From Arion vulgaris (Eukaryota > Mollusca > Gastropoda > Stylommatophora > Arionidae): a stretch of 64,000 nucleotides of DNA. Shown one piece after another: positions 11,073-20,619 of this stretch. The position numbers were made by a program, and so were the translations under genes. A model generated the notes under the pieces. That model was not told where the DNA came from. It made no database searches and was given only the letters and a program-made list of their open reading frames with translations. The stretch is from NCBI GenBank assembly GCA_020796225.1, contig CM036758.1, positions 66,415,274 through 66,479,273 on the forward strand, given 5' to 3'. Position 1 is the stretch's first letter. The number at the start of each line of letters is the position of its first letter.

Positions 11073-11127
11073 GCTAATAAGTTAGCAATAAATATAGTGA
11101 TGTGATCTCAATTCTTAATCAATACAT

Positions 11128-11360
11128 ACGCCCTCCTGTCCAGCGTGTTCGTAGCGCGTTGGACTACGGGTGACTATCCCTCTGTGTGTGCGGGTTCAAT
11201 TCCGCGGATGGCAGAAAAAGCCACATATTCCCAGATTTACGGTGTTCGTGGCACCGAACCGAAGGGTTACGATGTCCATGGCACCGAGCCGAAGAGCTGA
11301 AAAGCTCAAGTGCTTCTGGATCGGAAATTTTTTTTAAAATAAATACATACAGCATAGTAC
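11128..11360 (+). mobile_element. S8 SINE with tRNA-like head
   Basis: The head carries gtagcgcgttggactacgg and a near-perfect box B, ggttcaattcc (11193-11203), with spacing close to that of a tRNA. The body has two related blocks (gtgttcgtggcaccgaacc and atgtccatggcaccgagcc) and ends in a T-run then AT-rich sequence. A real tRNA is unlikely because no acceptor stem closes it. Confidence 0.65.
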
Positions 11361-11372
11361 CCAACATTGCAA

Positions 11373-11700
11373 ACAGACAAGAATGTTTTCCAGAAGTACG
11401 TACAACGAAACGAACACATGTGTGATCACTCTAGAATAACTAAACTTTTCATACTCTGATATAGCAAATTATGTGTGAAAAGACGACGCTTAAAATGAAA
11501 CGCTTTTATGTATATACATAACATTGTGTTCGGGCATTGTTTGTCAAAGGCTAGTAGGTTCAAGCATAGTATGTATATAAAACTATGATTAGCAAGGACG
11601 AAACGAAAACTGAATGCAGATTAAGGTAAATATTATGTACTAAAATGAACCTTGTATTGACATTATAAAATTGTTTGAACAATATGATTATGTTGATATA
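11373..11700. other. Unassigned AT-rich stretch
   Basis: No gene, SINE or tandem repeat recognised. Confidence 0.4.
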
Positions 11701-11702
11701 TA

Positions 11703-12299
11703 GAGGGGTCTCAATGGCACAGTGGTTAATAGAGGGGTCTCAATGGCACAGTGGTTAATAGAGGGTCTCAATGGCACAGTGGTTAATAGAGGGTCGCAAT
11801 GGCACAGTGGTTAATAGAGGGGTCTCAATGGCACAGTGGTTAATAGAGGGGTCTCAATGGCACAGTGGTTAATAGAGGGTCTCAATGGCACAGTGGTTAA
11901 TAGAGGGTCTCAATGGCACAGTGGTTAATAGAGGGTCTCAATGGCACAGTGGTTAATAGAGGGGTCTCAATGGCACAGTGGTTAATAGAGGGGTCTCAAT
12001 GGCACAGTGGTTAATAGAGGGTCTCAATGGCACAGTGGTTAATAGAGGGTCTCAATGGCACAGTGGTTAATAGAGGGTCTCAATGGCACAGTGGTTAATA
12101 GAGGGGTCTCAATGGCACAGTGGTTAATAGAGGGTCTCAATGGCACAGTGGTTAATAGAGGGTCTCAATGGCACAGTGGTTAATAGAGGGGTCTCAATGG
12201 CACAGTGGTTAATAGAGGGGTCTCAATGGCACAGTGGTTAATAGAGGGGTCTCAATGGCACAGTGGTTAATAGAGGGGTCTCAATGGCACAGTGGTTAA
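11703..12299. repeat. 28-29-bp array of a tRNA-like box A, 21 copies
   Basis: Units of agaggggtctcaatggcaca followed by gtggttaat; copies differ mostly by ggg versus gggg. ggcacagtggttaa is a good tRNA-type box A. The last unit runs straight into gttaagacgtttgcctctcg and gttgtaggctc, the next part of an S6 SINE head. The array is therefore the amplified 5' end of S6. Confidence 0.95.
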
Positions 12300-12330
12300 G
12301 ACGTTTGCCTCTCGTTCCGAAGGTTGTAGG

Positions 12331-12769
12331 CTCTTCTTTATCTTCTTCTTCGAACGCTCCAAATCGATCATTTGTTAACCACTATGTGTGATGTGTATGT
12401 GATCTGAGCCTAAGAGTGATTATTTCAGTTTCAGTTTGAAATATCTTCATTGTACTCTGGACATTTCCATAGGTGCTCCGATCTCCTTCGCAAAATCTCC
12501 AACAGCGTCCAGCTACTGACCGTACCAATTTGATTTTGATTGATGAGCCTACTCGTATACCTGTCGTACTGTTTTAAGACTGTCGTAAGAGTGATTGTAT
12601 GTTGTGCCAGTTATGCGCCTACAAGCAGGCCAACACATCCGATTTCTGCGATGCTTTTATTTACTAGGTAGCTTCCTAGGTCCTACATCAGACGTCTCTT
12701 ACGACATCGTTTGTAGGTCGCAGTAGTACTATTCTTTGCTTCCCTTGCTGGCATCGGCACAACACGGGC
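12331..12769 (-). mobile_element. S1 SINE (reverse), itself interrupted
   Basis: S1 sequence at 12331-12421 (cttcttcttcgaacgctcc) and 12586-12769 (gtgattgtatgttgtgccag, tatgcgcctacaagcaggcc, the reversed central domain). A LINE fragment at 12422-12585 separates the two parts. Confidence 0.85.
12411..12596 (-). mobile_element. Ia LINE 3' end inside S1, with TSD
   Basis: The insert 12422-12585 matches the 3' end of the Ia LINE at 43150-43308: tgaaatatcttcattgtact, ataggtgctccgatctcctt and gatgagcctactcgtatacc. taagagtgatt flanks it at 12411-12421 and 12586-12596 (11 bp), and joins the two S1 parts exactly when counted once. Confidence 0.92.
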
Positions 12770-13109
12770 GGTTGTGGGTACGAATTCGTACCGAATCACA
12801 TGTGGAATTATTTTTTTCACGATATCTCTAAGATTGTTGCTGGAGCTACGGAGTTCGCGCTTTGTGCAATAATCTCGGCAGGTGGGGTGTCATTACTGAT
12901 GAGAGGGACCGAGGCATGTGGCGTAAATCCCGGTGCAATGAAGTCAGTCGTTCGGCTTTAGACTGGTCTGTCTACTTCATTTCACTAGTCTTCATTTGTT
13001 TCCGGCGCTTCCCCTTGGGGTACTTAGAACTCTTTATTCTCTTGCTACTCCTGTGTGTTTTTGATATGTATTGTAGTTTTAACCTTGCTAAAGCACATCT
13101 TTAAGTGCA

Positions 13110-13370
13110 GCGTATGTAGCTTAAGCGGTAGTGAACTTGGTCACAACCCAAGTGTACCTAGTTCAAGCTCCACGGTAGGCAAGTTTGGAAGCACATTAGT
13201 TCCCTTGGATTTTTACAAACGGTAAAAGTAGATCTCACTGTTTAGAAAGCACTGACAAACTACTGAACGTATAAGTGGTGCCTAGAAAATCGACGACTTG
13301 TTTACTGTTGTTGATGGCTACGTCCTGAAAAGGATATGCCACGATTTTCTTTTTTTTTTCAAAGCACAAA
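13110..13370 (+). mobile_element. S5 SINE
   Basis: tRNA-like head (ttaagcggtagtgaacttgg, then ctagttcaagctcc as box B), a body with ggatttttacaaacggtaaa, tagaaagcactgacaaact and taagtggtgcctagaaaatc, ending ggatatgccacgattttc. Copies: 14300-14556 and 57118-57365. Confidence 0.7.
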
Positions 13371-13375
13371 TTCCA

Positions 13376-13745
13376 CACTTCTATAACATACGGCCGGCGG
13401 GCTCGGGTAAAAATTATAGCATATAAGACCACAACTGTCGCGTGACCTAGCATTTCAGTATTGTTGTATAAAAACGAATTCAGTTTAAAAAAACAAAACA
13501 CAACATGCTAAATCAAGGTTATATTATATTACATATTAAGTTTAACAATAAGGAATATCAGTATTATGAATATTTTTATCAATAAATAACTTTGGACTCA
13601 TAGAATTGAGTAAAATTACAAAAAAGCATACAGTGTTCTATCAACATATATAAAAACCAGCCCCCATTAACAGGTAATGTCCATTTCCCGTCTGAGCTAG
13701 TCGGCCTTACGTAGCTGGGGGCCACGATTGTCTGCAACAACTTAA
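13376..13745. mobile_element. R1 repeat, unclassified, about 350 bp
   Basis: Shares ccacaactgtcgcgtgacct, agtattgttgtataaa, taaggaatatcagtattatg and actcatagaattgagtaaaa with 19093-19442, and less closely with 48563-48815. No ORF, no tRNA-like head and no clear terminal repeats. It could be a non-autonomous DNA element or a piece of a longer retroelement. Confidence 0.6.
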
Positions 13746-14120
13746 AGGTTCTATCCAAATCAAGTTATTACAATGTGCGGTCACGCGGAAGATCACAAAT
13801 AGCAAACATTAAATCATTCTGAACTGACCGACACATCCCGGGGCGCAACGATATAGTGTCCATCCGTCTAGATCTGTATATTCTCTCTGTCTCCATTCAC
13901 TAACAGACAATCTTTGAAGATTTGCTGAAATATTCATCCCATTACACACCTGGCTCAGGTATGCTCCCTGCAATGACTAACACTGGTCACTTCTTGTCTC
14001 AGCTATCGTTTCTATGCACAGACACGACCGGATTCATTAAAGCGTTTCATTTAAACGTGATGGGAAATTAACCTCCTATTATTTAATACTGAATATGGAA
14101 ACTTAAGTGTAACTACAGAG
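13746..14120. other. Unassigned stretch
   Basis: No gene or repeat recognised. Confidence 0.4.
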
Positions 14121-14128
14121 AAGTAATT

Positions 14129-14232
14129 GGAGAGTTTAATGATTCATCAGTAGACCGAGATAATGGAGATACAACAAGTTGGAGAGTTTAATGATTCATC
14201 AGTAGACCGAGATAATGGAGACACAACAAGTA
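14129..14232. repeat. 52-bp duplication
   Basis: Two tandem copies beginning ggagagtttaatgattcatc and ending in acaacaagt. They differ by a single base (gagat/gagac). Confidence 0.95.
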
Positions 14233-14299
14233 TCACCCGAACTTGGGAGGTTAGAAGATGTCATTGTGATCCTAGTTGATTATTTGTCTAGCTATTCGA

Positions 14300-14556
14300 T
14301 GTGATTCTGAAACATTCGCATCTTTTCATGAACGTATATGTGATGTATTGTTTCTAGTGAGATCGGGTTCAAACTTCCCGGCGGGCAATTTGGAAACAAT
14401 TTTATTCGCGTGGATTTTTATGAACGGTAAAAACAGACCTCACCGTTCAGAAAGCAATGACAAAAGTACTGAATGTATAAGTGGTGCCTAGAAAATCGTT
14501 AACTGGTTGATGGAGAAGTCCCGTAAAGCATATGCCCCGATTTTCGTTTCTCAGTT
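14300..14556 (+). mobile_element. S5 SINE
   Basis: Contains gggttcaaacttcccgg (box B region), ggatttttatgaacggtaaa, cagaaagcaatgacaaaa, taagtggtgcctagaaaatc and gcatatgccccgattttc, as in 13110-13370. The head upstream of box B is poorly preserved. Confidence 0.65.
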
Positions 14557-14714
14557 TGCCTGCAGATGTCTGAACCAAATATGAGATACGAAAAATAAAT
14601 TAGGGATAAGAAAATATTTCTACCAAAATAACCATTATAAAACAACCGAGAGCGATCCAGAACAAACAACGAATGACGAAATTAAATGTCTGTTCGAAGG
14701 AAGAACGTATGTTT

Positions 14715-14822
14715 CAGATGCAGTGAAAAACACTATTTGTGAAGCGCACACAAAAACCCATTCTATGAATCTCTTAATATCCTGACGCTGTCAGGTAAAA
14801 CAGGATCGGAGAAAAGAAGAAG
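14715..14822 (+). mobile_element. RTEf LINE 3' end
   Basis: tttgtgaagcgcacacaaaa, cctgacgctgtcaggtaaaa and a purine tail match the end of the RTEf copy at 3080-3168. Strongly 5'-truncated. Confidence 0.65.
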
Positions 14823-15240
14823 TATTTTGGTATGCTCATTAACACAAAGAATACAATCTGCATACATTACTAATAGAGTCACAAAACGACAGACATATTT
14901 TTGCGTATCTTGGTAAGTGTAAAGATTCGTGGCAGACCCAGCTATTTTTTTCTCTCGTCCATGCCCTTTTAAACCCATTTTGGGCATAGACTCTCTACCA
15001 ACTCTTGTCAAGTCTTCCTATCTCTAGCTATCGCCTCCAGCTCCCTTCAGCTTCACTTTATATTGTTGATCTATGTCTCAAAATCTCCTCTCCGTGTTTT
15101 TCTAGGCCTCGCTTTCTTTCGCTGTTCCAGTGGGTTCCACGCCTAGCTACTAGCACTGTAATAATCTTCATATGATTATAATAGTAAACTTAAGCCAATA
15201 TAATCATGCTCAATTACTTCAGATCTCCACTGGAATCAAT
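14823..15240. other. Unassigned stretch
   Basis: No gene recognised. The 82-codon minus-strand frame (15011-14763) shows no known motif and overlaps the RTEf end. Confidence 0.4.
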
Positions 15241-15245
15241 TAACA

Positions 15246-15558
15246 AACAGTACATCACAAACAGTACATCACAAAACAGTACATCACAAACAGTACATCA
15301 CAAATAGTACATCGCAAACAGTACATCACAAATAATACATCACAAACAGTACATCTCAAACAGTACATCACAAATAGTACATCACAAACAGTACATCACA
15401 AATAGTACATCACAAACAGTACATCTCAAACAGTACATCACAAACAGTACATCACAAACAGTACATCACAAATAGTACATCGCAAACAGTACATCACAAA
15501 TAGTACATCACAAATAGTACATCACAAACAGTACATCTCAAACAGTACATCACAAACG
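15246..15558. repeat. 14-bp minisatellite, about 22 copies
   Basis: Units of acagtacatcacaa with frequent variants (atagtacatcac, acatctcaa, acatcgcaa) and occasional one-base length changes. Confidence 0.95.
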
Positions 15559-15611
15559 AACACCTGTTGCTTGAAATTAGTCTAGCGCATAACAATATTC
15601 GAAACTGCTAA

Positions 15612-16395
15612 ATTGGAATCACATGTGAAACTGCTAAATTGTTACCCGTCAGTAGATCCAATAACGGAATCACATGTGAAACTGCTAAATTGTTACCCGT
15701 CAGTAGATCCAATAACGGAATCACATGTGAAACTGCTAAATTGTTACCCGTCAGTAGATCCAATAACGGAATCACATGTGAAACTGCTAAATTGTTACCC
15801 GTCAGTAGATCCAATAACGGAATAACATGTGAAACTGCTAAATTGTTACCCGTTAGTAGATCCAATAACGGAATCACATGTGAAACTGCTAAATTGTTAC
15901 CCGTTAGTAGATCCAATAACGGAATCACATGTGAAACTGCTAAATTGTTACCCGTCAGTAGATCCAATAACGGAATCACATGTGAAACTGCTAAATTGTT
16001 ACCCGTTAGTAGATCCAATAACGGAATCACATGTGAAACTACTAAATTGTTACCCGTCAGTAGATCCAATAACGGAATCACATGTGAAACTGCTAAATTG
16101 TTACCCGTCAGTAGATCCAATAACGGAATCACATGTGAAACTGCTAAATTGTTACCCGTCAGTAGATCCAATAACGGAATCACATGTGAAACTACTAAAT
16201 TGTTACCCGTCAGTAGATCCAATAACGGAATCACATGTGAAACTGCTAAATTGTTACCCGTCAGTAGATCCAATAACGGAATAACATGTGAAACTGCTAA
16301 ATTGTTACCCGTCAGTAGATCCAATAACGGAATCACATGTGAAACTACTAAATTGTTACCCGTCAGTAGATCCAATAACGAAATCACATGTGGCG
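15612..16395. repeat. 51-bp minisatellite, 15 copies
   Basis: Units run from gaatcacatgtgaaactgct through aaattgttacccgtcag to tagatccaataacg, 51 bp each and nearly identical. As 51 is 17 codons and the unit lacks stops in several frames, open frames of about 255 codons appear on both strands. Their composition and the absence of a start context or flanking coding sequence argue against a protein. Confidence 0.97.
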
Positions 16396-16797
16396 AACGA
16401 AAGTAGTGAAGGCATGATATGTAAACAAATATGTCTGACTGAGTTCAGACGCTACAGCTCATTTGATCTATCTCTCTTATTTGAGACTCTTGGCGAAGTG
16501 CTTAACCCTTAGACATTGGGATAATGTGATTTGGATCATTTATGATCGATGCAACATGACTGACTATTTAAGTGGCTGTAATTTTGTATTCAATTAAGTT
16601 GGTAAAATTTATGTTAATTAATGCAAAATATATGATAATTTCATAAATAATTGTAAAATACAATTTACTTATATATTTTTTAGATGTCTAATCTCGTTGA
16701 CTGAAGCACACCTCATTTCCTACTTGCCATGTTGTAGAAACGTCCAACTTGCTCCAGCCAAAATCACAAATTATGTGATAAAATGAATTCTAATAAC
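16396..16797. other. Unassigned AT-rich stretch
   Basis: No gene or repeat recognised. The 16600-16690 interval is very AT-rich. Confidence 0.4.
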
Positions 16798-16885
16798 TCT
16801 AATAACTCTTACGACGTGCCTTGTAGATCGCTCGCAGTGTTATTATTCTTTGCTTTCCTTGAGAGTCGCAGCAACACACATGCGA
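16798..16885 (-). mobile_element. S1 SINE 5' fragment
   Basis: Reads actcttacgacgtgccttgt, then attattctttgctttccttg, which is the reversed central domain and head of S1. The 3' half is absent. Confidence 0.6.
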
Positions 16886-17034
16886 AATAACGGAGTGAAA
16901 GAGTTAAATCATTTCATTTGAACGTGCTGTTAAATCAACCCTCTATTAGCTGTGAGATTGTTTCATGGAGACTATATTAGATAATCCAGAATTCAAGTAT
17001 AAAATTAGTCATGCTTACAGAAGAAGAAGAAAAG

Positions 17035-17170
17035 TAACAAATATTACAGTAGCATCAAGTGTTACTTATACATAGCATATTTCATCAAGTGTTACTTATA
17101 CATACCATATTTCATAAAGTGTTACTTATACATAGCATATTTCATAAAGTGTTACTTATACATAGCATAT
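17035..17170. repeat. 30-bp minisatellite, left part
   Basis: About four units of gtgttacttatacatagcat followed by atttcatcaa. It is the left arm of the array that continues at 17700-18257; a retroelement separates the two arms. Confidence 0.9.
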
Positions 17171-17699
17171 CGCCCGAGTGGTTACCGGGGCCCAAATGTG
17201 GGACGTAAAGAATAGAACCACTGTTACCTGTCACGCATGTCGTAAGAGGCGACTAAGGAGGTTTGGTTGAAATCGGATGCATGTGTCCGCTAGGGAATGC
17301 TAACCCGAAACAAATACTTGCAGAAAACGGATGCACCAGGCCGTAAGGCGCATAACATGGTGCAACGACCCTCACAATGCGGAATGGGATAACGGATTCT
17401 ACGGTAGCCAATCTGCCTCTGAGATTTAGCCACGCGGTAAGAATGTCAGACCCATCATCACGAGGGTGGCCAAAACTTACTGCAGGAAGAGGTCGGCACA
17501 AACGGGGAAGCAGAAATCATAGGAATTATATCCTACAGAACTGCCCCCAGTATGCAGACTTGAGAAGAAAGAGGTGGCCCACTTACACTAGTGTCCAAGA
17601 CAAACTGTAAGGCGTGGCTGATAACCTGAGGCAGACGGCTGCCTTTATTTGAGAATCCGAAATCCCAATCTAGTGAGAACGCAGAAGAAGAAGAAGAAT
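17171..17699 (+). mobile_element. S2-type head joined to J2 LINE 3' end
   Basis: The first about 100 bp are S2-like (gcccgagtggttaccggggc, then catgtcgtaagaggcgacta). The rest matches 48895-49290, and near its end encodes NYILQNCPQYADLRRKRW, the C-terminal Cys/His tail of a Jockey-like LINE, then a (GAA)n tail. It sits inside the 30-bp array, with atacatagcatat on both sides (17158-17170 and 17700-17712), though the array itself could supply that repeat. Confidence 0.75.
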
Positions 17700-18257
17700 A
17701 TACATAGCATATTTCATCAAGTCTTCCTTTTACATAGCATTTTTCATCAAGTCTTCCTTTTACATAGCATTTTTCATCAAGTCTTCCTTTTACATAGCAT
17801 TTTTCATCAAGTCTTCCTTTCACATAGCATTTTTCATCAAGTCTTCCTTTTACATAGCATATTTCATCAAGTCTTCCTTTTACATAGCATTTTTCATCAA
17901 GTCTTCCTTTTACATAGCATATTTCATCAAGTCTTCCTTTTACATAGCATATTTCATCAAGTCTTCCTTTTACATAGCATATTTCATCAAGTCTTCCTTT
18001 TACATAGCATTTTTCATCAAGTCTTCCTTTTACATAGCATATTTCATCAAGTCTTCCTTTACATAGCATTTTCATCAAGTCTTCCTTTTACATAGCATTT
18101 TTCATCAAGTCTTCCTTTACATAGCATTTTTCATCAAGTCTTCCTTTTACATAGCATATTTCACCAAGTCTTCCTTTTACATAGCATATTTCATCAAGTG
18201 TTACTTATACATACCATATTTCATCAAGTGTTCCTTTTACATAGCATATTTCATGGA
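17700..18257. repeat. 30-bp minisatellite, right part, about 18 copies
   Basis: Units of tacatagcatttttcatcaa followed by gtcttccttt, with ttt/att variation and a few one-base deletions that shift the frame. It matches the 17035-17170 array. Both strands show long open frames because the unit equals ten codons. Confidence 0.95.
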
Positions 18258-18264
18258 GAAGGTC

Positions 18265-18470
18265 AAAGATAAAGTTCGAGTTAGGACCACGCAGTTATGT
18301 TCACGAACGCATTTTTTTCAAGAGATCTCAAGGATTGTTGCAGGTGCTACGGAGTTCGTGTTTCGTGCAATACTGTCGTCAGGAGGCGTACCATTTCTTC
18401 GGAGATGAACCGAGTCATATGTGCTAAATACATGAAGCAATGAAGTCAATCATTCGGCTTTACAGTCAAC
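18265..18470 (+). mobile_element. S6 SINE, headless
   Basis: Contains ctcaaggattgttgcaggtg, ctacggagttcgtgtttcgt, ggagatgaaccgagtcat and gcaatgaagtcaatcattcg, as in the other S6 copies. Confidence 0.7.
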
Positions 18471-18998
18471 ATAAAAAATCCACTCAACCTTAACAACAAC
18501 AACACTTGAGAGAAATGGATCAAGTAATCTCTGACGACACTTTCTGTTTCATTATTACAAATCAGAACACATTAATAGACCAGCAATAACTAAGTCATTG
18601 AAACATAACTTCAGCTTTTATTGACATCTGCCAAGTTAGTTTGCATATTTAACGAAACGCAAAGACGAGAAAGGTAAAAATACATCGGTTTCTCACAGTG
18701 AAAGTATTCTAACGTTAAGAGAATCGTCGTTACCAACAGCAACACTGAGTTTCCTGTGTACTCTTAGCATCCGTCAAATCATGGTCTGGCATATTGTATC
18801 TTGTAATAGATGCATGTTTACTGGAAGTTATGGAGTAGCTGGGAAGCTATTTTTGTGAGGTGTTTCAAGCATTAGCCAACTGCGTGCACACAAATAACTA
18901 ATTGATAGGGGAGTGAGTCATACGGTTTCAGACGCAGGTAACACTTTAAAAATTCTAGGAGAGGTAAAAAAGAGGGAGAGATAGAGACAGCTAGAAGG
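18471..18998. other. Unassigned stretch
   Basis: No gene or repeat recognised. Confidence 0.4.
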
Positions 18999-18999
18999 A

Positions 19000-19577
19000 G
19001 AGTTATATTATGCGATCGACGACATAGCACACTGGGCATCTCAATGCGTTCTCTGTCCACTGCAGCAGCCATCCTAAAGTCAATTTGCTCACTCACATCC
19101 AACTATAAATTCATACGTCCGGTGGACTCATTATGGGAAATCAGACCACAACCGGTCACGTGACCTCGCATTCCAGTATTGTTTTATATAGACGAATTCA
19201 TTTTAAAATCAACACAACATACTAAATCAAAGCTATATTATGTAACAAGTTCAGTTTAACAGTAAGGAATATCAGTATTATGAATATTTTTCACCAATAA
19301 ATAATTATACACTCATAGAATTGAGTAAAATTGCATAAAAGCTTGCAATATTATAGCAAACATATATAAATTCCAGCCTCACAACTGAAACTAGGTCAGG
19401 GATTCCCAGTCAGTTATGCGGCCAAAATATTATAGTTGGGTGTGGCTCACCGTAAACAGCAGAAGTTGATTAGTATACCTTCTCTCTCTACTATGAAGAC
19501 GACACTGTCTGGCATGTCCAAACTTAACTCTTATTTCTTGACCTCGTTCCAGTGTCTGAGACTCACCCATATCACAT

Positions 19578-19580
<3 letters not shown>
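19000..19580 (-). pseudogene. Ib LINE 3' end, interrupted by R1
   Basis: Two parts, 19000-19092 and 19443-19580, together match 4020-4230: gcgatcgacgacatagcaca, then gaagttgattagtatacctt and gacactgtctggcatgtcc. The minus strand encodes the DMGESQTLERGQEIRVKFG block that follows RNase H in Ib. The rest of the LINE is missing. Confidence 0.75.
19093..19442. mobile_element. R1 repeat inserted in Ib LINE
   Basis: About 350 bp similar to 13376-13745 (ccacaaccggtcacgtgacc, taaggaatatcagtattatg, actcatagaattgagtaaaa). ttgctcac at 19085-19092 and tggctcac at 19443-19450 may be its target duplication. The intact Ib sequence at 4080-4130 lacks it, so it is a real insertion. Confidence 0.7.

Positions 19581-19609
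<29 letters not shown>
19580..19609. repeat. (GA)n microsatellite
   Basis: About 15 GA steps at the edge of the Ib fragment. Confidence 0.95.
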
Positions 19610-19611
<2 letters not shown>

Positions 19612-19921
19612 AAACTAACAGATTCATATCATGTAAAACTGATGCAGTGTGGAACATAACACATGATGACTGACGCCATGAGATAGGTAAAAAAACAACT
19701 TGTATATAATGCTGTTGAAATATGGCTCACTCACTAGCTTGGATTAAACACACGTGCAGGTTTATGTACATGAGAAGACAAAGACATATTGAGTGAGAGA
19801 ACAGTATTGGTTCTTGAAGGCGTGTGACATACAATCACCGAACCTATATGAAGAGAATAAAAATGCCTATTCCGTTAGAAAAAGAGCAGTGTTAACTATT
19901 ACACAATGAGCAGCCCGTATG

Positions 19922-20305
19922 TGTTCCCGGTTCTCGCAAGAGGTGCAAAGAAAAGTAACACTGCGATCTACAGGCATGTCGTAAGAGGCTACATATGTAG
20001 GAAATTTAGGGAAGCTATCCTAGTAAAAATGTGTCGCAGAAATCGGATGCGCTGGTTTACATGTAGCGAAACACGTACAAAAGTACTATAGTTTTACAAA
20101 ATACAGAAACTATAGTACTTTGTTTGTACGTGTTTCGCTATTTACCAAGTTTTACTGCAGTCTTCCCCTATTTCGATATTTGTGGCATACATGTAGGTGC
20201 ATAACTGGCACAACGTACAATCACTCATAGGCTCGGATCACATACAAATCACAAAAAGTGGCTGACAAGTGGTCGATATGAAGCGTAAGAAGAAAAAGTC
20301 ATAGT
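19922..20305 (+). mobile_element. S1 SINE interrupted by a PLE tail
   Basis: S1 sequence: ggttctcgcaagaggtgcaa, the central domain (catgtcgtaagaggctac), gtgcataactggcacaacgt, and the 3' end near 20300 with an A/G tail. The segment 20067-20187 is foreign. Confidence 0.8.
20058..20196 (+). mobile_element. PLE tail inserted as a hairpin in S1
   Basis: The insert 20067-20187 is flanked by tacatgtag (20058-20066, 20188-20196). It starts with a reversed piece of the PLE 3' end (gcgaaacacgtacaaaagta) and continues with the forward piece (tttgtacgtgtttcgc, ttttactgcagtctt). The two halves form a stem of about 30 bp with a short loop. Confidence 0.75.
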
Positions 20306-20319
20306 GAGCAGATTTTACA

Positions 20320-20560
20320 ACTGTGGTCAGATCTATAGGTGCGCTGTCTATCCCAACAGATGACAAAGAGTATAAATAATCAGGGCGCATTTGATAGAAG
20401 ACGTGAAGTAATTAACAAATGAATGACAGATTGCTGCGGAAGTAATTAATCGTTATTGGTTATTGGTTACTAAACTGACGTCATTGCACTCTGGGCAGAC
20501 CCATAGGTGCTCAGTCTCCCCAACAGATATTGAAGAGTATGCATACTAATCGTTCACTTA
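20320..20560 (-). mobile_element. Ib LINE 3' UTR fragments
   Basis: 20326-20385 and 20455-20560 both resemble the extreme 3' part of the Ib copies (ataggtgctcagtctcccca, acgtcattgcactctgggc, ggttattggttact). They may be two small insertions or one rearranged copy. Confidence 0.55.
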
Positions 20561-20619
20561 AACTAAGAATTAAGTATGATGAATGTCCCCTTAAATAAAT
20601 TAAATAAAAAATCAGCAGC

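Larger units (their letters stand above)
12271..12970 (+). mobile_element. S6 SINE split by an S1 insertion
   Basis: The head is 12271-12330 (box A from the last array unit plus gttccgaaggttgtagg). The body resumes at 12770-12970 with gttgctggagctacggagtt, the gtgcaataatctcgg block and ggtgcaatgaagtcagtcg. The segment between is a reversed S1. The duplicated ggttgtagg/ggttgtggg (12322-12330 and 12770-12778) is the likely TSD. Confidence 0.7.

Noticed and set aside
11128..11210. Functional tRNA gene
   Set aside because: Box B is excellent, but I cannot fold a closed acceptor stem or a normal anticodon arm, and a SINE body follows.
17533..18095. Opposite-strand frames of 148-181 codons as genes
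   Set aside because: They arise from the 30-bp array (ten codons per unit) plus a LINE end.
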